The notes below the pieces were generated by a model, which saw nothing but the letters and a program-made list of their open reading frames with translations, had not been told where the DNA came from and searched no databases. Below, piece after piece: positions 50,931 to 60,815 of a DNA stretch of 63,725 nt (positions are counted from its first letter, which is position 1; every line of letters begins with the position of its first letter). Position numbers and translations under genes: made by a program. The stretch is from Chromatiales bacterium (GTDB lineage Bacteria; Pseudomonadota; Gammaproteobacteria; Thiohalomonadales; Thiohalomonadaceae). Location: positions 1 to 63,725 of the forward strand of contig JAOUQQ010000003.1 in assembly GCA_029879245.1 (NCBI GenBank), given 5' to 3'.

Positions 50931-52221
50931 CGGTGATCAGCACCATTTTGTCGGGGTGGATACGGCGCTTGAAGGCGTCGTGAACCTGCGCCAGGGTGAC
51001 CTGGTTGACCCGCGTGATAAAGGTGTCGAGGTAGTCGAGCGGCAGGTTGTAGAAGCCGATCATCGAGATATAGCCGAGGATATCCTTGTTGGAGTCGATA
51101 TTGAGTGCAAAGCCTCCGGTGATGTTTTTCTTTGAGGCGATCAACTCCTCCTCGCTCGGCCCCTCACTGATAAAGCGGTTGAGGGTGGCACGCAGTACCG
51201 TGAGAGCCTCATCACGACTCTCGGTCTTGGTCTGCAGACTGAGCAGGTAGGGCCCTTCGGCTGCCATCGGCGAGAAGTAGCTGTAGGCGCTGTAGGAGAG
51301 GCCACGTTTTTCGCGGATCTCATCACTGATACGGGAGGTGAGGCCACTCCCACCGAGAATGTGGTTGCCGATATAAAGGGGGAAGTAGTCCGCATCGTCA
51401 CGGCGCATCCCCGGTTGGCCCAGCAGGATATGGGTCTGGGTGGAGGGGTGCTCGATGTGTTTTTCAGTAGAGTCCGACAACCCTGGCACACCAGGCAGGG
51501 CGGGGGCTCCCTCGCCGGCGGGCAGCCCACCCATTACCTGCTCGGCCAGCTGTTCGGCCTGCTGTCGATCGACAGCGCCGACAATCGCGACGATCGCGTT
51601 ATTAGCTACATAGTAGCGACGGTGATAGGCGATCACATCCTCGCGGCTCAGTTTGCGCACACTTGCCATGGTACCGGAGGAGTGGCCGGCATAGGGGTGA
51701 CTGCCATAGAGGGCCTCGTAGAGGGCCTTGCTGCCGAGGGTACCCGGTGACTGGCTCTCGTGACGCAGTCCTACCAGCATCTGTTTGCGCACCCGCTCCA
51801 GTGCGTTTTTAGGGAAGCTTGGCTCACGTAGCAGCAGGGCGAAGGTCTCGACAGCAGGTTGCATCAGCTCTCTGTCGGTGAGGGTGCGCAGGCTGGCGGT
51901 GGCCATATCACGCAGTGACTCAAAACCGGTGTTGGCACCCAGATTATCAAAGTGCTCGGCGATGGCGTTGGCAGAGAGTTTTCCTGCCCCCTCCTCCAGC
52001 ATACCGTTGGTGAGCATCGCCAGCCCCGGCTGGTTGCCATCGCGGGCGCTGCCGGCATTAAAGGTGACGCGAATATCGACCATCGGCAGCTGCGGGGCCG
52101 GGACGAAGTAGACCCGTGCACCATTGCTGGTACGCCAGTGGTGAATGTCGGGACTGGCTGTGGCAAAACCGCTGATGAGTAAAGCGGCAGTGAGTGTGAG
52201 TAGTCGCTTAGTGGGCAGCAT
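50911..52221 (-). CDS. M16 peptidase-family protein, probable non-catalytic subunit
   Basis: This 436-residue exported protein has a signal peptide (about residues 1-22, ISGFATA). It has the two-lobe M16 fold (PMVDIRVTFNAGSARDG, NAIVAIVGAVDRQQAEQLAE, GGSGLTSRISDEIREKRGLS), but where the zinc motif HxxEH should be it reads LAMLTNGMLEEGAG. It keeps the substrate-side RxxY-type region near FSPMAAEGPYLLSL. It therefore resembles the beta partner of heterodimeric M16B proteases. It overlaps the active partner by 14 bp. Confidence 0.9.
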   Translation of the reverse strand: MLPTKRLLTLTAALLISGFATASPDIHHWRTSNGARVYFVPAPQLPMVDIRVTFNAGSARDGNQPGLAMLTNGMLEEGAGKLSANAIAEHFDNLGANTGFESLRDMATASLRTLTDRELMQPAVETFALLLREPSFPKNALERVRKQMLVGLRHESQSPGTLGSKALYEALYGSHPYAGHSSGTMASVRKLSREDVIAYHRRYYVANNAIVAIVGAVDRQQAEQLAEQVMGGLPAGEGAPALPGVPGLSDSTEKHIEHPSTQTHILLGQPGMRRDDADYFPLYIGNHILGGSGLTSRISDEIREKRGLSYSAYSYFSPMAAEGPYLLSLQTKTESRDEALTVLRATLNRFISEGPSEEELIASKKNITGGFALNIDSNKDILGYISMIGFYNLPLDYLDTFITRVNQVTLAQVHDAFKRRIHPDKMVLITVGEENN

Positions 52222-53665
52222 GATCTCCCCCTTTTACTTGTTTGCCGTTGATCGGGAGGGGTTGGAGGGTAGCGACAGTCAGATTGTCATCGATCAGAAA
52301 CTCGCGGGCCACCTGCTGTACCTGCTCGGCGGTAACCGCATTGATCCGTTCCGCGTAGTGTTCAGCCTCCTGCCATTGCAGACCGATAGTCTCCAGCATG
52401 CCGATCTGCATCGCCTGATAGAAGACCGAATCGAGCTCATAGACCTTGTTGGCGGTTACCTGCGCCTTGATGCGCGCCAGCTCCTTGCTGCTGATTCGCT
52501 CGCGGTGCAGGCGGGATACCTGATCGCGCAGTGCCTTTTCGAGAGTGGCAATCTTCTGCCCCTGAGCCGGCGTCCCCTCCAGAGTGAGCAGGCTGTCATG
52601 GCGGGCGATCAGATCATAGCTGGCACCCGCACTGGCGGCGATGGCCTGCCCGCGTACCAGTTCGCGACTAATGCGGGCGCTGTCACCCCCATCGAGTACA
52701 TTGGCCAGTACCTCCAGGGCATAGGCCTTCCAGGATTGATCAACGGTGCGCAGCACCGGGGTCTTGTAGCCCATAATCAGCACCGGTACCTCTGCCGGGG
52801 CGAGAACGGTGACACGCCGCTCGCCCTGTTGCGGCGGTTCGGTGCGCGGTTTCTGGTCGGGCAAGGTGCTGGGGGGGATACGGCCGAAATATTTACGGGC
52901 CAGGGAGTGTACCGCCTCCGGGTCAACATCACCCACCACCACCAGGGTGGCATTGTTGGGGGAGTACCAGGTCTGATACCAGCGGCTGAGGTCACTGAGG
53001 GTGAGGCTCTTAAGGTCATCCATCCAGCCGATCACCGGATTGTGGTAGGGGTTGACCTGAAAGGCGGTGGCCATGAACTTCTCGTAGGTCAGGGCACTCG
53101 GTTTGTCCTCGGTGCGCAGGCGGCGCTCCTCGATTACCACGTCGCGTTCCTTCCGGAACTCCGCCTCCTGTAGATGAAGATTGCGCATGCGATCTGCCTC
53201 CAGTTCGAAGGCGATTGGGAGGCGGCTTGCCTCCAGTTGCTGGAAATAGGAGGTAAAGTCGCGGCCGGTAAAGGCATTCTCGCGTCCGCCGTTCTCGGCG
53301 ATGATGCGTGAGAACTCACCGGGCGGATGTTTGTCTGTCCCCTTGAACATCATATGCTCCAGTACATGGGAGACGCCGGTGATGCCAATGTGTTCGTAAC
53401 TGGCACCCACCTTGTACCAGATCTGGGATATCACCACCGGGGCGCGGTGGTCCTCGCGTACGATCACCTTCATGCCGTTGGCCAGCATATATTCATGGGT
53501 GGCGTGGTTACTGCCATTGCCGTTGGCGGCGACCTCCGCTGTGGTGGTGAGCTGTGAGGGGAGCATTGCTTGGATATTGATACCTGTGCCGCTACAGCCA
53601 CCCAGGCTGAGGACGGCACTGCCCGATAACAGGATCGGCAGCAGACGATGAGATAACTTTGGCAT
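52208..53665 (-). CDS. M16 zinc metallopeptidase, catalytic subunit (lipoprotein)
   Basis: This 485-residue envelope protease has a lipobox (SLGGC) near residue 24 and the inverted zinc motif HVLEH in GVSHVLEHMMFKGTDKHPPG, followed by ENGGRENAFTGRDFTSYFQQ. The downstream Glu ligand region is DVVIEERRLRTEDKP. I chose the ATG at 53665 (AAGG upstream) because it puts the lipobox at signal-peptide distance; the frame open from 53797 has no such support. It forms a pair with the neighbouring non-catalytic M16 protein. The two genes lie between rsmD and ftsY as I recall for Pseudomonas. Confidence 0.92.
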   Translation of the reverse strand: MPKLSHRLLPILLSGSAVLSLGGCSGTGINIQAMLPSQLTTTAEVAANGNGSNHATHEYMLANGMKVIVREDHRAPVVISQIWYKVGASYEHIGITGVSHVLEHMMFKGTDKHPPGEFSRIIAENGGRENAFTGRDFTSYFQQLEASRLPIAFELEADRMRNLHLQEAEFRKERDVVIEERRLRTEDKPSALTYEKFMATAFQVNPYHNPVIGWMDDLKSLTLSDLSRWYQTWYSPNNATLVVVGDVDPEAVHSLARKYFGRIPPSTLPDQKPRTEPPQQGERRVTVLAPAEVPVLIMGYKTPVLRTVDQSWKAYALEVLANVLDGGDSARISRELVRGQAIAASAGASYDLIARHDSLLTLEGTPAQGQKIATLEKALRDQVSRLHRERISSKELARIKAQVTANKVYELDSVFYQAMQIGMLETIGLQWQEAEHYAERINAVTAEQVQQVAREFLIDDNLTVATLQPLPINGKQVKGGDHAAH

Positions 53666-53820
53666 AGTGTGACCTTGTTGTTGCATGTGGTGATAGCCCT
53701 GCGCGTGATGATACGATACCGTCATCAGAGACCCAAGGGCATCAGACTCTCCACTGTGCAGAGACACTGCTTCTGGTGCAAGGTTCAATCGACCCAATAA
53801 CGAGATGTATCACACAAATT

Positions 53821-54852
53821 ATGTTTGGTTTCGGTAACAGGCGGGGCAACAAAGAGAGCGGTGAGCAGGCAGGCCCCGTGGAGAAGAGAGAACCGGCCGA
53901 AACGGTTGATGAAGGGCAGGGGCAGCCGCTTCAACAGGGACTGTTTGCACGCCTGAAGAGTGGTCTGAGTCGCACCCGTGGATCGCTAACAGGTGGCATT
54001 GGCGATCTGCTGCTGGGAAAAAAACAGATCGATGATGAGCTGCTGGAGGAGATTGAGACCCAGCTGCTGGTGGCCGATATGGGGGTGGAGGCGACCCAGG
54101 CGATCATCGCTGACCTGACCGAGCGTGTTTCACGCAAACAGCTGGCCGATGGTGAAGCACTGTTTGCCGCCCTGCGTGAGGAGATGGCGCTGATGCTGGC
54201 GCCGGTCAGCCAGCCGCTGGAGATCGACAGTAGCAGATCCCCCTTTGTGATTCTGGTCGTCGGCATCAACGGTGCGGGCAAGACCACTACTATCGGCAAG
54301 CTGGCAAAGCGGCTGCAGAACGAGGGTAGATCGGTAATGCTGGCGGCGGGGGATACCTTCCGTGCCGCCGCAGTGGAGCAGTTACAGGTGTGGGGAGAGC
54401 GAAATAAGATCCCCGTCATCGCTCAGGGATCGGGGGCCGATTCCGCCTCGGTGATCTATGATGCGGTCGAGGCGGCGAAGGCGCGCCATATCGATGTGGT
54501 GATAGCCGATACCGCCGGACGGCTTCATACCCAGTCCAACCTGATGGAAGAGCTGAAGAAGGTCAGACGGGTGATCGGCAAACTGGATGAGAGCGCCCCG
54601 CACGAGGTGCTGCTGGTGCTTGACTCCGGGACCGGGCAGAACGCCCTCAATCAGGCAGAGCAGTTTCACCAGGCGGTAGCGGTAAGCGGTCTCGCACTGA
54701 CCAAACTCGACGGTACCGCCAAGGGGGGTATCATCTTTGCCATTGCTCGGAAGATGGGGATCCCGATCCGCTTTATCGGGGTTGGCGAGTCGATAGAGGA
54801 TCTGCGGGTCTTCGATTCGGCGGAGTTTATCGAAGCGTTGTTTGAGCGCTAG
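53821..54852 (+). CDS. ftsY: Signal recognition particle receptor FtsY
   Basis: FtsY is an SRP GTPase that delivers nascent membrane proteins to the translocon. A short acidic/basic N-terminal region is followed by the N domain and the NG core with GINGAGKTTTIGKLAKRL (G1), DTFRAAAVEQLQVW, ADTAGRLHTQSNLMEEL and TKLDGTAKGG. The ATG at 53821 (MFGFGNRRG) gives 343 residues. The A domain is short, as in many non-enteric gammaproteobacteria. It is divergent from the M16 pair with 155 bp between, and is followed by ftsE. Confidence 0.96.
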   Translation: MFGFGNRRGNKESGEQAGPVEKREPAETVDEGQGQPLQQGLFARLKSGLSRTRGSLTGGIGDLLLGKKQIDDELLEEIETQLLVADMGVEATQAIIADLTERVSRKQLADGEALFAALREEMALMLAPVSQPLEIDSSRSPFVILVVGINGAGKTTTIGKLAKRLQNEGRSVMLAAGDTFRAAAVEQLQVWGERNKIPVIAQGSGADSASVIYDAVEAAKARHIDVVIADTAGRLHTQSNLMEELKKVRRVIGKLDESAPHEVLLVLDSGTGQNALNQAEQFHQAVAVSGLALTKLDGTAKGGIIFAIARKMGIPIRFIGVGESIEDLRVFDSAEFIEALFER

Positions 54853-54865
54853 GTGGCCGGGAGAG

Positions 54866-55531
54866 ATGATACGCTTCACCAACGTCAGCAAACGCTATCC
54901 CGGTGGTTATGAGGCGCTGTCGGATGTCAATTTCCACCTCAATCAGGGTGAGATGGCCTTTCTTACCGGCCACTCCGGTGCCGGTAAATCGACCCTGTTA
55001 AAACTGATCGCCCTGATCGAACGCCCCAGTGGTGGGCAGGTCGTAGTGGGTGGTCAGAACATCGCCAAATTGGGGCGGCGCAAGATCCCCTACCACCGCC
55101 GTAATATCGGCGTCATCTTTCAGGATCACCGCCTGCTGTTCGACCGCACCGTATTCGATAATGTCGCTCTGCCGCTGATCATTGCCGGTTACAGCCGGGA
55201 CGAGATTGGTCGCAGGGTGCGTGCCGCCCTCGACAAGGTGGGGTTGCTGCGTAAGGAGAAGGTCTACCCCATCACCCTCTCCGGTGGTGAGCAGCAACGG
55301 GTGGGGATCGCCCGTGCGGTGATCAACAAGCCACCGCTGCTGCTGGCCGATGAGCCGACCGGTAACCTCGACCCTGAGCTGTCACGCGAGATAATGGGGA
55401 TCTTCGAGGAGTTTAATCGTGTAGGCGTAACGGTGCTGGTTGCCAGTCACGACCTCGCCCTGATCGATCAGATCCCCGCGCGCCGATTGATCCTGCGGGG
55501 CGGGCGACTGATTCAGGGTGGGGGTGTCTAA
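54866..55531 (+). CDS. ftsE: Cell division ATP-binding protein FtsE
   Basis: FtsE is the ABC ATPase of the FtsEX divisome complex, which activates septal peptidoglycan hydrolases. It has Walker [14 protein letters not shown], the Q loop region [12 protein letters not shown], the signature [14 protein letters not shown] and Walker [15 protein letters not shown]. The ATG at 54866 is preceded by AGGTGG and gives 221 residues. It overlaps the ftsX start by one base (TAATG). Confidence 0.97.
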   Translation: MIRFTNVSKRYPGGYEALSDVNFHLNQGEMAFLTGHSGAGKSTLLKLIALIERPSGGQVVVGGQNIAKLGRRKIPYHRRNIGVIFQDHRLLFDRTVFDNVALPLIIAGYSRDEIGRRVRAALDKVGLLRKEKVYPITLSGGEQQRVGIARAVINKPPLLLADEPTGNLDPELSREIMGIFEEFNRVGVTVLVASHDLALIDQIPARRLILRGGRLIQGGGV

Positions 55532-56481
55532 TGGGGGCGACGCTACAGCGGCGAGGGTCTGGTGGGATTAGTATCTATATTGCCCGCCACCTGCAGACCC
55601 TCTTCTACGCCCTGGGTCAGCTTAGCCTTAAGCCTTTCTCCACACTGATGATGGTGGCGGTGATCGGTATCGCTCTGGCGATGCCGGCCGGGTTGCATGT
55701 GCTACTGAAAAACGTGCAGCAGGTACTGGCAGGCTGGGATGGGGCGGCGCAACTGTCACTCTTTCTGCAGCACGACGTCAAAGAGAGTCAGGCGCTGGCG
55801 CTGGCGCAGAAGCTGCGAACCCGTGATGGGATCGCCTCGGTCGACTATATTTCACGCGACCAGGCGATGGCAGAGTTCAAGCGCCTCTCCGGATTCGGTG
55901 AGGCGCTCAAGGCGTTGGAGGATAACCCACTGCCACCGGTACTGGTGGTCCATCCTACGCTGGCGCTGCAGGGACCTGAGTTGCTCAAACAACTACGTGA
56001 AGAGCTGGCGGCAGAGCAGGCGGTGGAGATCGCGCAGCTCGACATGCAGTGGATCAAGCGCCTCTACGCCCTGATGGATATCGGCAAGCGGGGTGTCTGG
56101 ATACTGGCGGCGATGTTCGCCCTTGGGGTGCTGCTGGTAGTTGGCAATACCATTCGCCTGGCAATTCAGAACAAGCGTGATGAGATCGTGATCATCAAGT
56201 TGATCGGGGGTACCGACACCTTTATCCGCCGCCCCTTTCTCTATAGCGGCTTCTGGTACGGCCTGCTGGGTGGGATGATCGCGCTGCTGATGATAGAGTC
56301 AGCCCTGCTCTTCCTTAGCGGTGAGGTGAACAATCTGGCGATCCTCTACAGTAGCGAATTCCGCCTGGCGACGGTTGACCTGGCCACGGCAGGCGCCCTG
56401 TTGCTGGGGGGGTTACTACTGGGGCTGGGAGGTTCCTGGCTGGCGGTGGGTCGGCACCTGCGTTCGATTGAGCCGACCTGA
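55531..56481 (+). CDS. ftsX: Cell division protein FtsX
   Basis: FtsX is the membrane partner of FtsE, with four helices and a periplasmic loop that binds EnvC-type activators. Helix 1 lies near residues 33-55 (TLMMVAVIGIALAMPAGLHV). The loop holds AQLSLFLQHDVKESQALALA and VDYISRDQAMAEFKRLSG. Three more helices follow (GVWILAAMFALGVLLVVGNT; YGLLGGMIALLMIESALLFL; AGALLLGGLLLGLGGSWLAV). It is 316 residues. Confidence 0.96.
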   Translation: MGATLQRRGSGGISIYIARHLQTLFYALGQLSLKPFSTLMMVAVIGIALAMPAGLHVLLKNVQQVLAGWDGAAQLSLFLQHDVKESQALALAQKLRTRDGIASVDYISRDQAMAEFKRLSGFGEALKALEDNPLPPVLVVHPTLALQGPELLKQLREELAAEQAVEIAQLDMQWIKRLYALMDIGKRGVWILAAMFALGVLLVVGNTIRLAIQNKRDEIVIIKLIGGTDTFIRRPFLYSGFWYGLLGGMIALLMIESALLFLSGEVNNLAILYSSEFRLATVDLATAGALLLGGLLLGLGGSWLAVGRHLRSIEPT

Positions 56482-56642
56482 CCGTCCTTTGTTTGAAACG
56501 TGCTACCATTCGTCTGCCATTTGGTGCCGTAGGGGAGAAAGCAGCTCGAAAATGGCGACAGGGTAATATCCAATAGACTATTACTTAATGGAATAAAAAC
56601 AAACGGTTATACCTGAGTATCAAGGCAGGTTGCACGGGGGAG

Positions 56643-57992
56643 ATGATGGCTGAAAGCCGTATCATGGTGGTAGATAGCTCTGCGGTGTCGCGCGAGATTG
56701 TTGCGCGTATTTTGCGCAATGTGATCGAGGGGGCTAATGTGATCACCTGTGGCAGCGGCGCAGAGGCACTGCAGGTTCTCGCCGAAAATCCCTATAACCT
56801 GGTCACCACCTCACTGCTGCTCTCCGATATGGATGGGCTCGACTTCTGTCGCCAGCTGCGTGGAAGTAAAGATCACCACTCCACCCCCCTTATCGTGATC
56901 TCTGGTGATGCAGACGAGCGTCTGTTGAAGGAGGGATTCTCCGCGGGCGTGACCGACTACTTTGATAAATCACGGGGCTATCCCGCCTTCGGCGCTTTTA
57001 TTAAACGTTTCTGCCAGCGTAATAGCGGACTGGTGGGGAGCATCCTCTACATAGAAGATAGCAAGACCGCCGCGGCGATGACCATCCCGATCATGGAGCG
57101 ACACGGCCTGAAATTAATCCACGTCCTCACCGCTGAGGAGGGGCTTGAGCTGGTTAAGCAGATGCGCAGCGGGCAGGGTGAGAGTTTCGATATCGTGGTG
57201 ACCGACTTTTACCTCAAGGGTGAGATGACCGGTGGTGACCTGTTACACGCCCTGCGCACCCGCCTGCACTTCTCACAGCAGGAGCTGCCAGTACTGATGA
57301 TCACCGGTAATGATGACCTGCGTACTCAGGTGGAGGCGTTTCACGCCGGTGCCAATGACTTCGTCGCCAAGCCACTGGTTGAAGAGGTACTGATGGCTCG
57401 CCTCGGTTCCCTGCTTATGATCAAGCATCAGTATGATGCCCTTGAGCGCCAGGCACAGAGTATGGAGCGGGTGGCTACTACTGATAGCCTGACCGGGGCC
57501 CGCAATCGCCACTATATGGGGGAGCATGGGGAGAAGATGCTCGCCGCGGCAGAGGGCAGGAACTTCTGGAGTCTGATTGTCGATATTGATCACTTTAAGA
57601 AGATTAATGACACTCAGGGACATCTGGTCGGTGATCATGTGCTGGCCGCCATGGGGGCCCTGCTAAAGGAGCAGTTTACCGACGACGTAGTGGTGCGCTT
57701 CGGTGGTGAGGAGTTTGTGGTGCTGCTCTCCGGGCTTAGTCGCAAGGAGGTGATGGGGCGCGCAGAGGAGCTGCGCTGCGCCGTTGAGTCATTGAAGCCA
57801 GAAGATGTGGCGGTGACTATCAGTGTCGGTATCGCCGGGATTGATGACCACAAGGGGTGTGATCTGAACGAACTCCTCGGGCTGGCCGACAAGGCCCTCT
57901 ACGTGGCCAAGGATAATGGCCGTAATCAGGTCTGCCTTACCCAGAGTGATGGAACCGTTGGCTCCGTCACGGAGCACCTTGCCAGCGCCTGA
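56643..57992 (+). CDS. Two-receiver diguanylate cyclase (PleD-like)
   Basis: This 449-residue cytosolic protein has two receivers and a GGDEF domain. Receiver 1 (about 5-125) lacks the phospho-acceptor Asp (Ser57 in TTSLLLSDMDG). Receiver 2 (about 133-255) is intact, with Asp188 in IVVTDFYL and Lys243. The GGDEF domain (about 275-435) has the active signature GGEEF (354-358) and DHFKKINDTQGHLVGD, but no RxxD inhibition site. A second ATG at 56646 has better spacing from GGGGGAG. It lies between ftsX and rpoH, which are adjacent in most relatives I recall, so it looks like an insertion into that block. Confidence 0.93.
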   Translation: MMAESRIMVVDSSAVSREIVARILRNVIEGANVITCGSGAEALQVLAENPYNLVTTSLLLSDMDGLDFCRQLRGSKDHHSTPLIVISGDADERLLKEGFSAGVTDYFDKSRGYPAFGAFIKRFCQRNSGLVGSILYIEDSKTAAAMTIPIMERHGLKLIHVLTAEEGLELVKQMRSGQGESFDIVVTDFYLKGEMTGGDLLHALRTRLHFSQQELPVLMITGNDDLRTQVEAFHAGANDFVAKPLVEEVLMARLGSLLMIKHQYDALERQAQSMERVATTDSLTGARNRHYMGEHGEKMLAAAEGRNFWSLIVDIDHFKKINDTQGHLVGDHVLAAMGALLKEQFTDDVVVRFGGEEFVVLLSGLSRKEVMGRAEELRCAVESLKPEDVAVTISVGIAGIDDHKGCDLNELLGLADKALYVAKDNGRNQVCLTQSDGTVGSVTEHLASA

Positions 57993-58073
57993 TTTTCCCC
58001 TGTCGGAGCAATGCCGACAAAATTCCCGCCCCCTTCCCGACATACCCGCCTGAAAAAAAATTCTAGGATCTCC

Positions 58074-58101
58074 TTGAAACCTATGAATCGAGTGCTATAG
58101 T
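58074..58101 (+). promoter_or_regulatory. Predicted sigma-70 promoter of rpoH
   Basis: TTGAAA (58074-58079) and TATAGT (58096-58101) are separated by 16 bp and lie 57 bp before the rpoH start. Both boxes match consensus at five of six positions. An extra upstream run of A (58051-58060) could act as an UP-like element. Confidence 0.65.
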
Positions 58102-58158
58102 CGTATCAAACCGATTAAACCGATTCGCTCTAACAGGAAAGTAGATTAGGAGATAATT

Positions 58159-59010
58159 ATGACGCAGGCGCTGAATATACCGATGCACTTCCCGGTCAGC
58201 AGCATTGAGGCTTATGCCCAGGCAGTTAACCAGATCCCGGTACTGAGCAAGGATGAGGAGCAGGCGCTGGCAATGGCCTATAGCGAAAATAGCGATATGG
58301 AGGCGGCTACCCGCCTGGTGATGTCACACCTGCGCTTTGTCGCCCACATTGCCCGCGGTTATAGTGGCTATGGCCTCCCCCATGCCGACCTGATTCAGGA
58401 GGGGAATATCGGTCTGATGAAGGCGGTACGTCGCTTCGACCCCACCATGAATGTCCGTCTCGTCTCCTTCGCCGTGCACTGGATCCGTGCCGAGATCCAT
58501 GAATTCATCCTGCGCAACTGGCGAATCGTCAAAGTGGCGACAACCAAGGCGCAACGCAAGCTCTTCTTTAACCTGCGTAGCAGCAAGAAGCGTCTGGGCT
58601 GGCTGAGCCACGACGAGGTACAGAACGTCGCCAAAGACCTCGGGGTGACCACCCGTGATGTGCTGGAGATGGAGTCCCGCCTGAGTGGACGCGACACCGC
58701 CTTTGACGGCTCACCCGACGGTGATGACGATGATCAGAGTTTCTCTCCCTCCGCCTTCCTGCACGATGAGCGTTATGAGCCGGCGGCTGAGTTGGAGCGC
58801 AGCGATATCGCAGAGCAGAACCAGAGGCAGTTGCACGCCGCACTGAGCGGTCTGGATGAGCGCAGCCGCGATATCGTCGCCTCACGCTGGCTTACCGATG
58901 ACAAGGTGACCCTGCAGGAGCTGGCAGAGAAGTACAGCGTCTCAGCCGAGCGGATCCGTCAGCTGGAGAAGAATGCGATGAAGAAACTCAAGGTGGTGAT
59001 GACCGCCTGA
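58159..59010 (+). CDS. rpoH: RNA polymerase sigma-32 factor RpoH
   Basis: RpoH is the heat-shock sigma factor. Region 2 has [40 protein letters not shown] and [20 protein letters not shown]. The RpoH box [13 protein letters not shown] follows. Region 4 ends in [20 protein letters not shown], and the C-terminus in [10 protein letters not shown]. It is 283 residues. TTAGGAG about 8 bases upstream supports the ATG at 58159. A terminator follows, so it is probably monocistronic. Confidence 0.97.
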   Translation: MTQALNIPMHFPVSSIEAYAQAVNQIPVLSKDEEQALAMAYSENSDMEAATRLVMSHLRFVAHIARGYSGYGLPHADLIQEGNIGLMKAVRRFDPTMNVRLVSFAVHWIRAEIHEFILRNWRIVKVATTKAQRKLFFNLRSSKKRLGWLSHDEVQNVAKDLGVTTRDVLEMESRLSGRDTAFDGSPDGDDDDQSFSPSAFLHDERYEPAAELERSDIAEQNQRQLHAALSGLDERSRDIVASRWLTDDKVTLQELAEKYSVSAERIRQLEKNAMKKLKVVMTA

Positions 59011-59034
59011 CAGACTTACTGGTAGCAGAGTCTC

Positions 59035-59061
59035 ACGGCCCCTGATGGGGCCGTTTTTATT
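59035..59061 (+). terminator. Intrinsic terminator after rpoH
   Basis: An 8-bp perfect stem (ACGGCCCC / GGGGCCGT) with a TGAT loop is followed by TTTTATTT. It starts 24 bp after the rpoH stop. Confidence 0.93.
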
Positions 59062-59142
59062 TCGGGGCTAGTCTGCGGGCGGCCCCTTTTGCCCCAATCT
59101 TGATACACTCTCCCTGTTGCTATCCTTATAGCTGGAGAGAGT

Positions 59143-60516
59143 ATGTCGTTCGATCACCCCTGGATATTGCCCGCCATCATCGCCGTGTTGAGTGCCGTGG
59201 CCGCCTGGCTGCTGGCGACGTTGCTGGCAGCCAGTAAGCGCAGGTTGCTGCAGACAGCGTTGGCAGTGATGGAGGAGAGAGAGGCCGAGCTGGCTCGTCA
59301 GCTACAGCAGGCACGGGATGAGATCGGTCAGTTGAGACAACAGCAGCGGGAGGAGCAGCAGCGCCAGGCGGCGCTTCAGGCAGAGAATGCCGAGCTACGC
59401 ACCAGCCAGAAGGAGCGCGAAGAGCACGTGCGTCAGCAGTTTGCCAAACTGGCCGAACAGGAGGAGCAGTTAAAGCGCGAGTTTCAGAACCTCGCCAACC
59501 GCATCTTCGAGGAGAAGGGTAAGGTCTTTAATGAGCGCAGCAAGGAGTCACTCGATACCCTGCTCAACCCCTTCCGTACCCAGATCGAGGAGTTTCGCAA
59601 GAAGGTGGAGGATATCCACCACAAGGATACCCAGCAGCAGAGTGCGCTGCGTGCCGAGCTGCAGCACTTAAAGGAGATGAACCGTCAGATCACCGAGGAG
59701 GCGCACCAGCTCGCCACCGCACTGAAGGGGCAGAAGAAGGCGCAGGGTAACTGGGGTGAGCTGATCCTGGAGAATGTGCTGGAGCGCTCCGGCCTGCGCA
59801 AGGATATCGACTATAAGCGCGAGGTGAGTTTTAACACCGAGGATGGCCGCTCACGCCCCGATGCCATCGTCTACCTGCCCGATGAGAAGCACCTGGTGAT
59901 CGACGCCAAGGTCTCGCTCAACGCCTACACCCGATATGTCAACGCCGAGGATGAGGCAGAGCGTGAGCAGGCACTGAAAGAGCATGTTAGCTCGGTCGCC
60001 AATCGCATCAAGGAACTAGCCGATCGTAACTACTTCGAGCTGCCCGGCCTCAACTCGCCTGAGATGGTCTTTATGTTCATCCCCATCGAGTCGGCCTTTG
60101 TTGAGGCGCTGCGCGGTGATGAGAGCCTGTTCCAGAAGGCGCTGGAGCAGAATGTACTGGTCGCCACCCCCACCACCCTGCTCACCAGTCTCAACATCGT
60201 GCGCCAGTTGTGGCGCTTTGAGGATCAGAATAAACACACCGCGGAGCTTGCCGACAAGGCGGGGAAGGTCTACGACAAGCTGCGTCTCTTTGTCGAGAGC
60301 ATGGATGATGTGGGCAGTGCCCTGGACAAGGCGAAGGAGAGCTACCGCAACGCCTATGCGCGCCTCTACAGCGGTCGCGGCAACCTGATCAAACAGGCCG
60401 AGGAGTTTCGCAAGCTCGGGGTAGCGGTAAAGAGCGAGCTGCCCAAAGAGATCAGGGAGCGGGGTGAGCTGGAGCTGGAGCACCAGGCTGGGGTGGAGGG
60501 GGATAAAGAGGATTAG
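59143..60516 (+). CDS. rmuC: DNA recombination protein RmuC
   Basis: RmuC is a membrane-anchored protein that limits inversions at short repeats and may be a nuclease. It has an N-terminal helix (residues about 7-30), a long coiled coil rich in Q and E (about 35-130), then the RmuC core: GQKKAQGNWGELILENVLER, RSRPDAIVYLPDEKHLVIDA with KVSLNAY, MFIPIESAFVEALR and LLTSLNIVRQLWRFEDQNKH. It is 457 residues. It stands alone between the rpoH terminator and the toxin-antitoxin genes. Confidence 0.95.
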   Translation: MSFDHPWILPAIIAVLSAVAAWLLATLLAASKRRLLQTALAVMEEREAELARQLQQARDEIGQLRQQQREEQQRQAALQAENAELRTSQKEREEHVRQQFAKLAEQEEQLKREFQNLANRIFEEKGKVFNERSKESLDTLLNPFRTQIEEFRKKVEDIHHKDTQQQSALRAELQHLKEMNRQITEEAHQLATALKGQKKAQGNWGELILENVLERSGLRKDIDYKREVSFNTEDGRSRPDAIVYLPDEKHLVIDAKVSLNAYTRYVNAEDEAEREQALKEHVSSVANRIKELADRNYFELPGLNSPEMVFMFIPIESAFVEALRGDESLFQKALEQNVLVATPTTLLTSLNIVRQLWRFEDQNKHTAELADKAGKVYDKLRLFVESMDDVGSALDKAKESYRNAYARLYSGRGNLIKQAEEFRKLGVAVKSELPKEIRERGELELEHQAGVEGDKED

Positions 60517-60591
60517 GGGGGGAGAACTCCTGTACTCAAAAGCGCCCTGAAATGATGTAAGCTTAGGCAGAAGCTAGCGGGAGGTGTGAAG

Positions 60592-60813
60592 ATGAAACCC
60601 GATGAGATAAAGCAGGAGATAGAGCAGCTGGATCTGGCCGATAAGCTGCACCTCGTTGAGGATATATGGGACTCTATTGCTGCCACCAACGATGTACTGC
60701 CGCTTGCCGACTGGCAACGTAAGGAGCTGGATAGGCGCTATGAGGAGTATGCAGCAGGCAAGGTTGAGTTGCATGAGTGGCAGGGAGTGCATGAGGGGCT
60801 GAGGGATAAATAG
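60592..60813 (+). CDS. Addiction-module antitoxin component (PF09720-like)
   Basis: This 73-residue acidic protein resembles the putative addiction-module component family: EIEQLDLADKLHLVEDIWDS near the start, and a C-terminal helix with WQRKELDRRYEEYAAGK. GGAGG lies about 6 bases before the ATG. It ends 2 bp before the toxin gene, the usual antitoxin-first order. The N-terminal part should bind its own promoter and the C-terminal part the toxin. Confidence 0.88.
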   Translation: MKPDEIKQEIEQLDLADKLHLVEDIWDSIAATNDVLPLADWQRKELDRRYEEYAAGKVELHEWQGVHEGLRDK

Positions 60814-60815
60814 CG

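Noticed and set aside
53665-53797. Longer start for the catalytic M16 protease
   Set aside because: The extra 44 residues are not signal-peptide-like and would displace the lipobox from the N-terminus; the ATG at 53665 has a ribosome-binding site.
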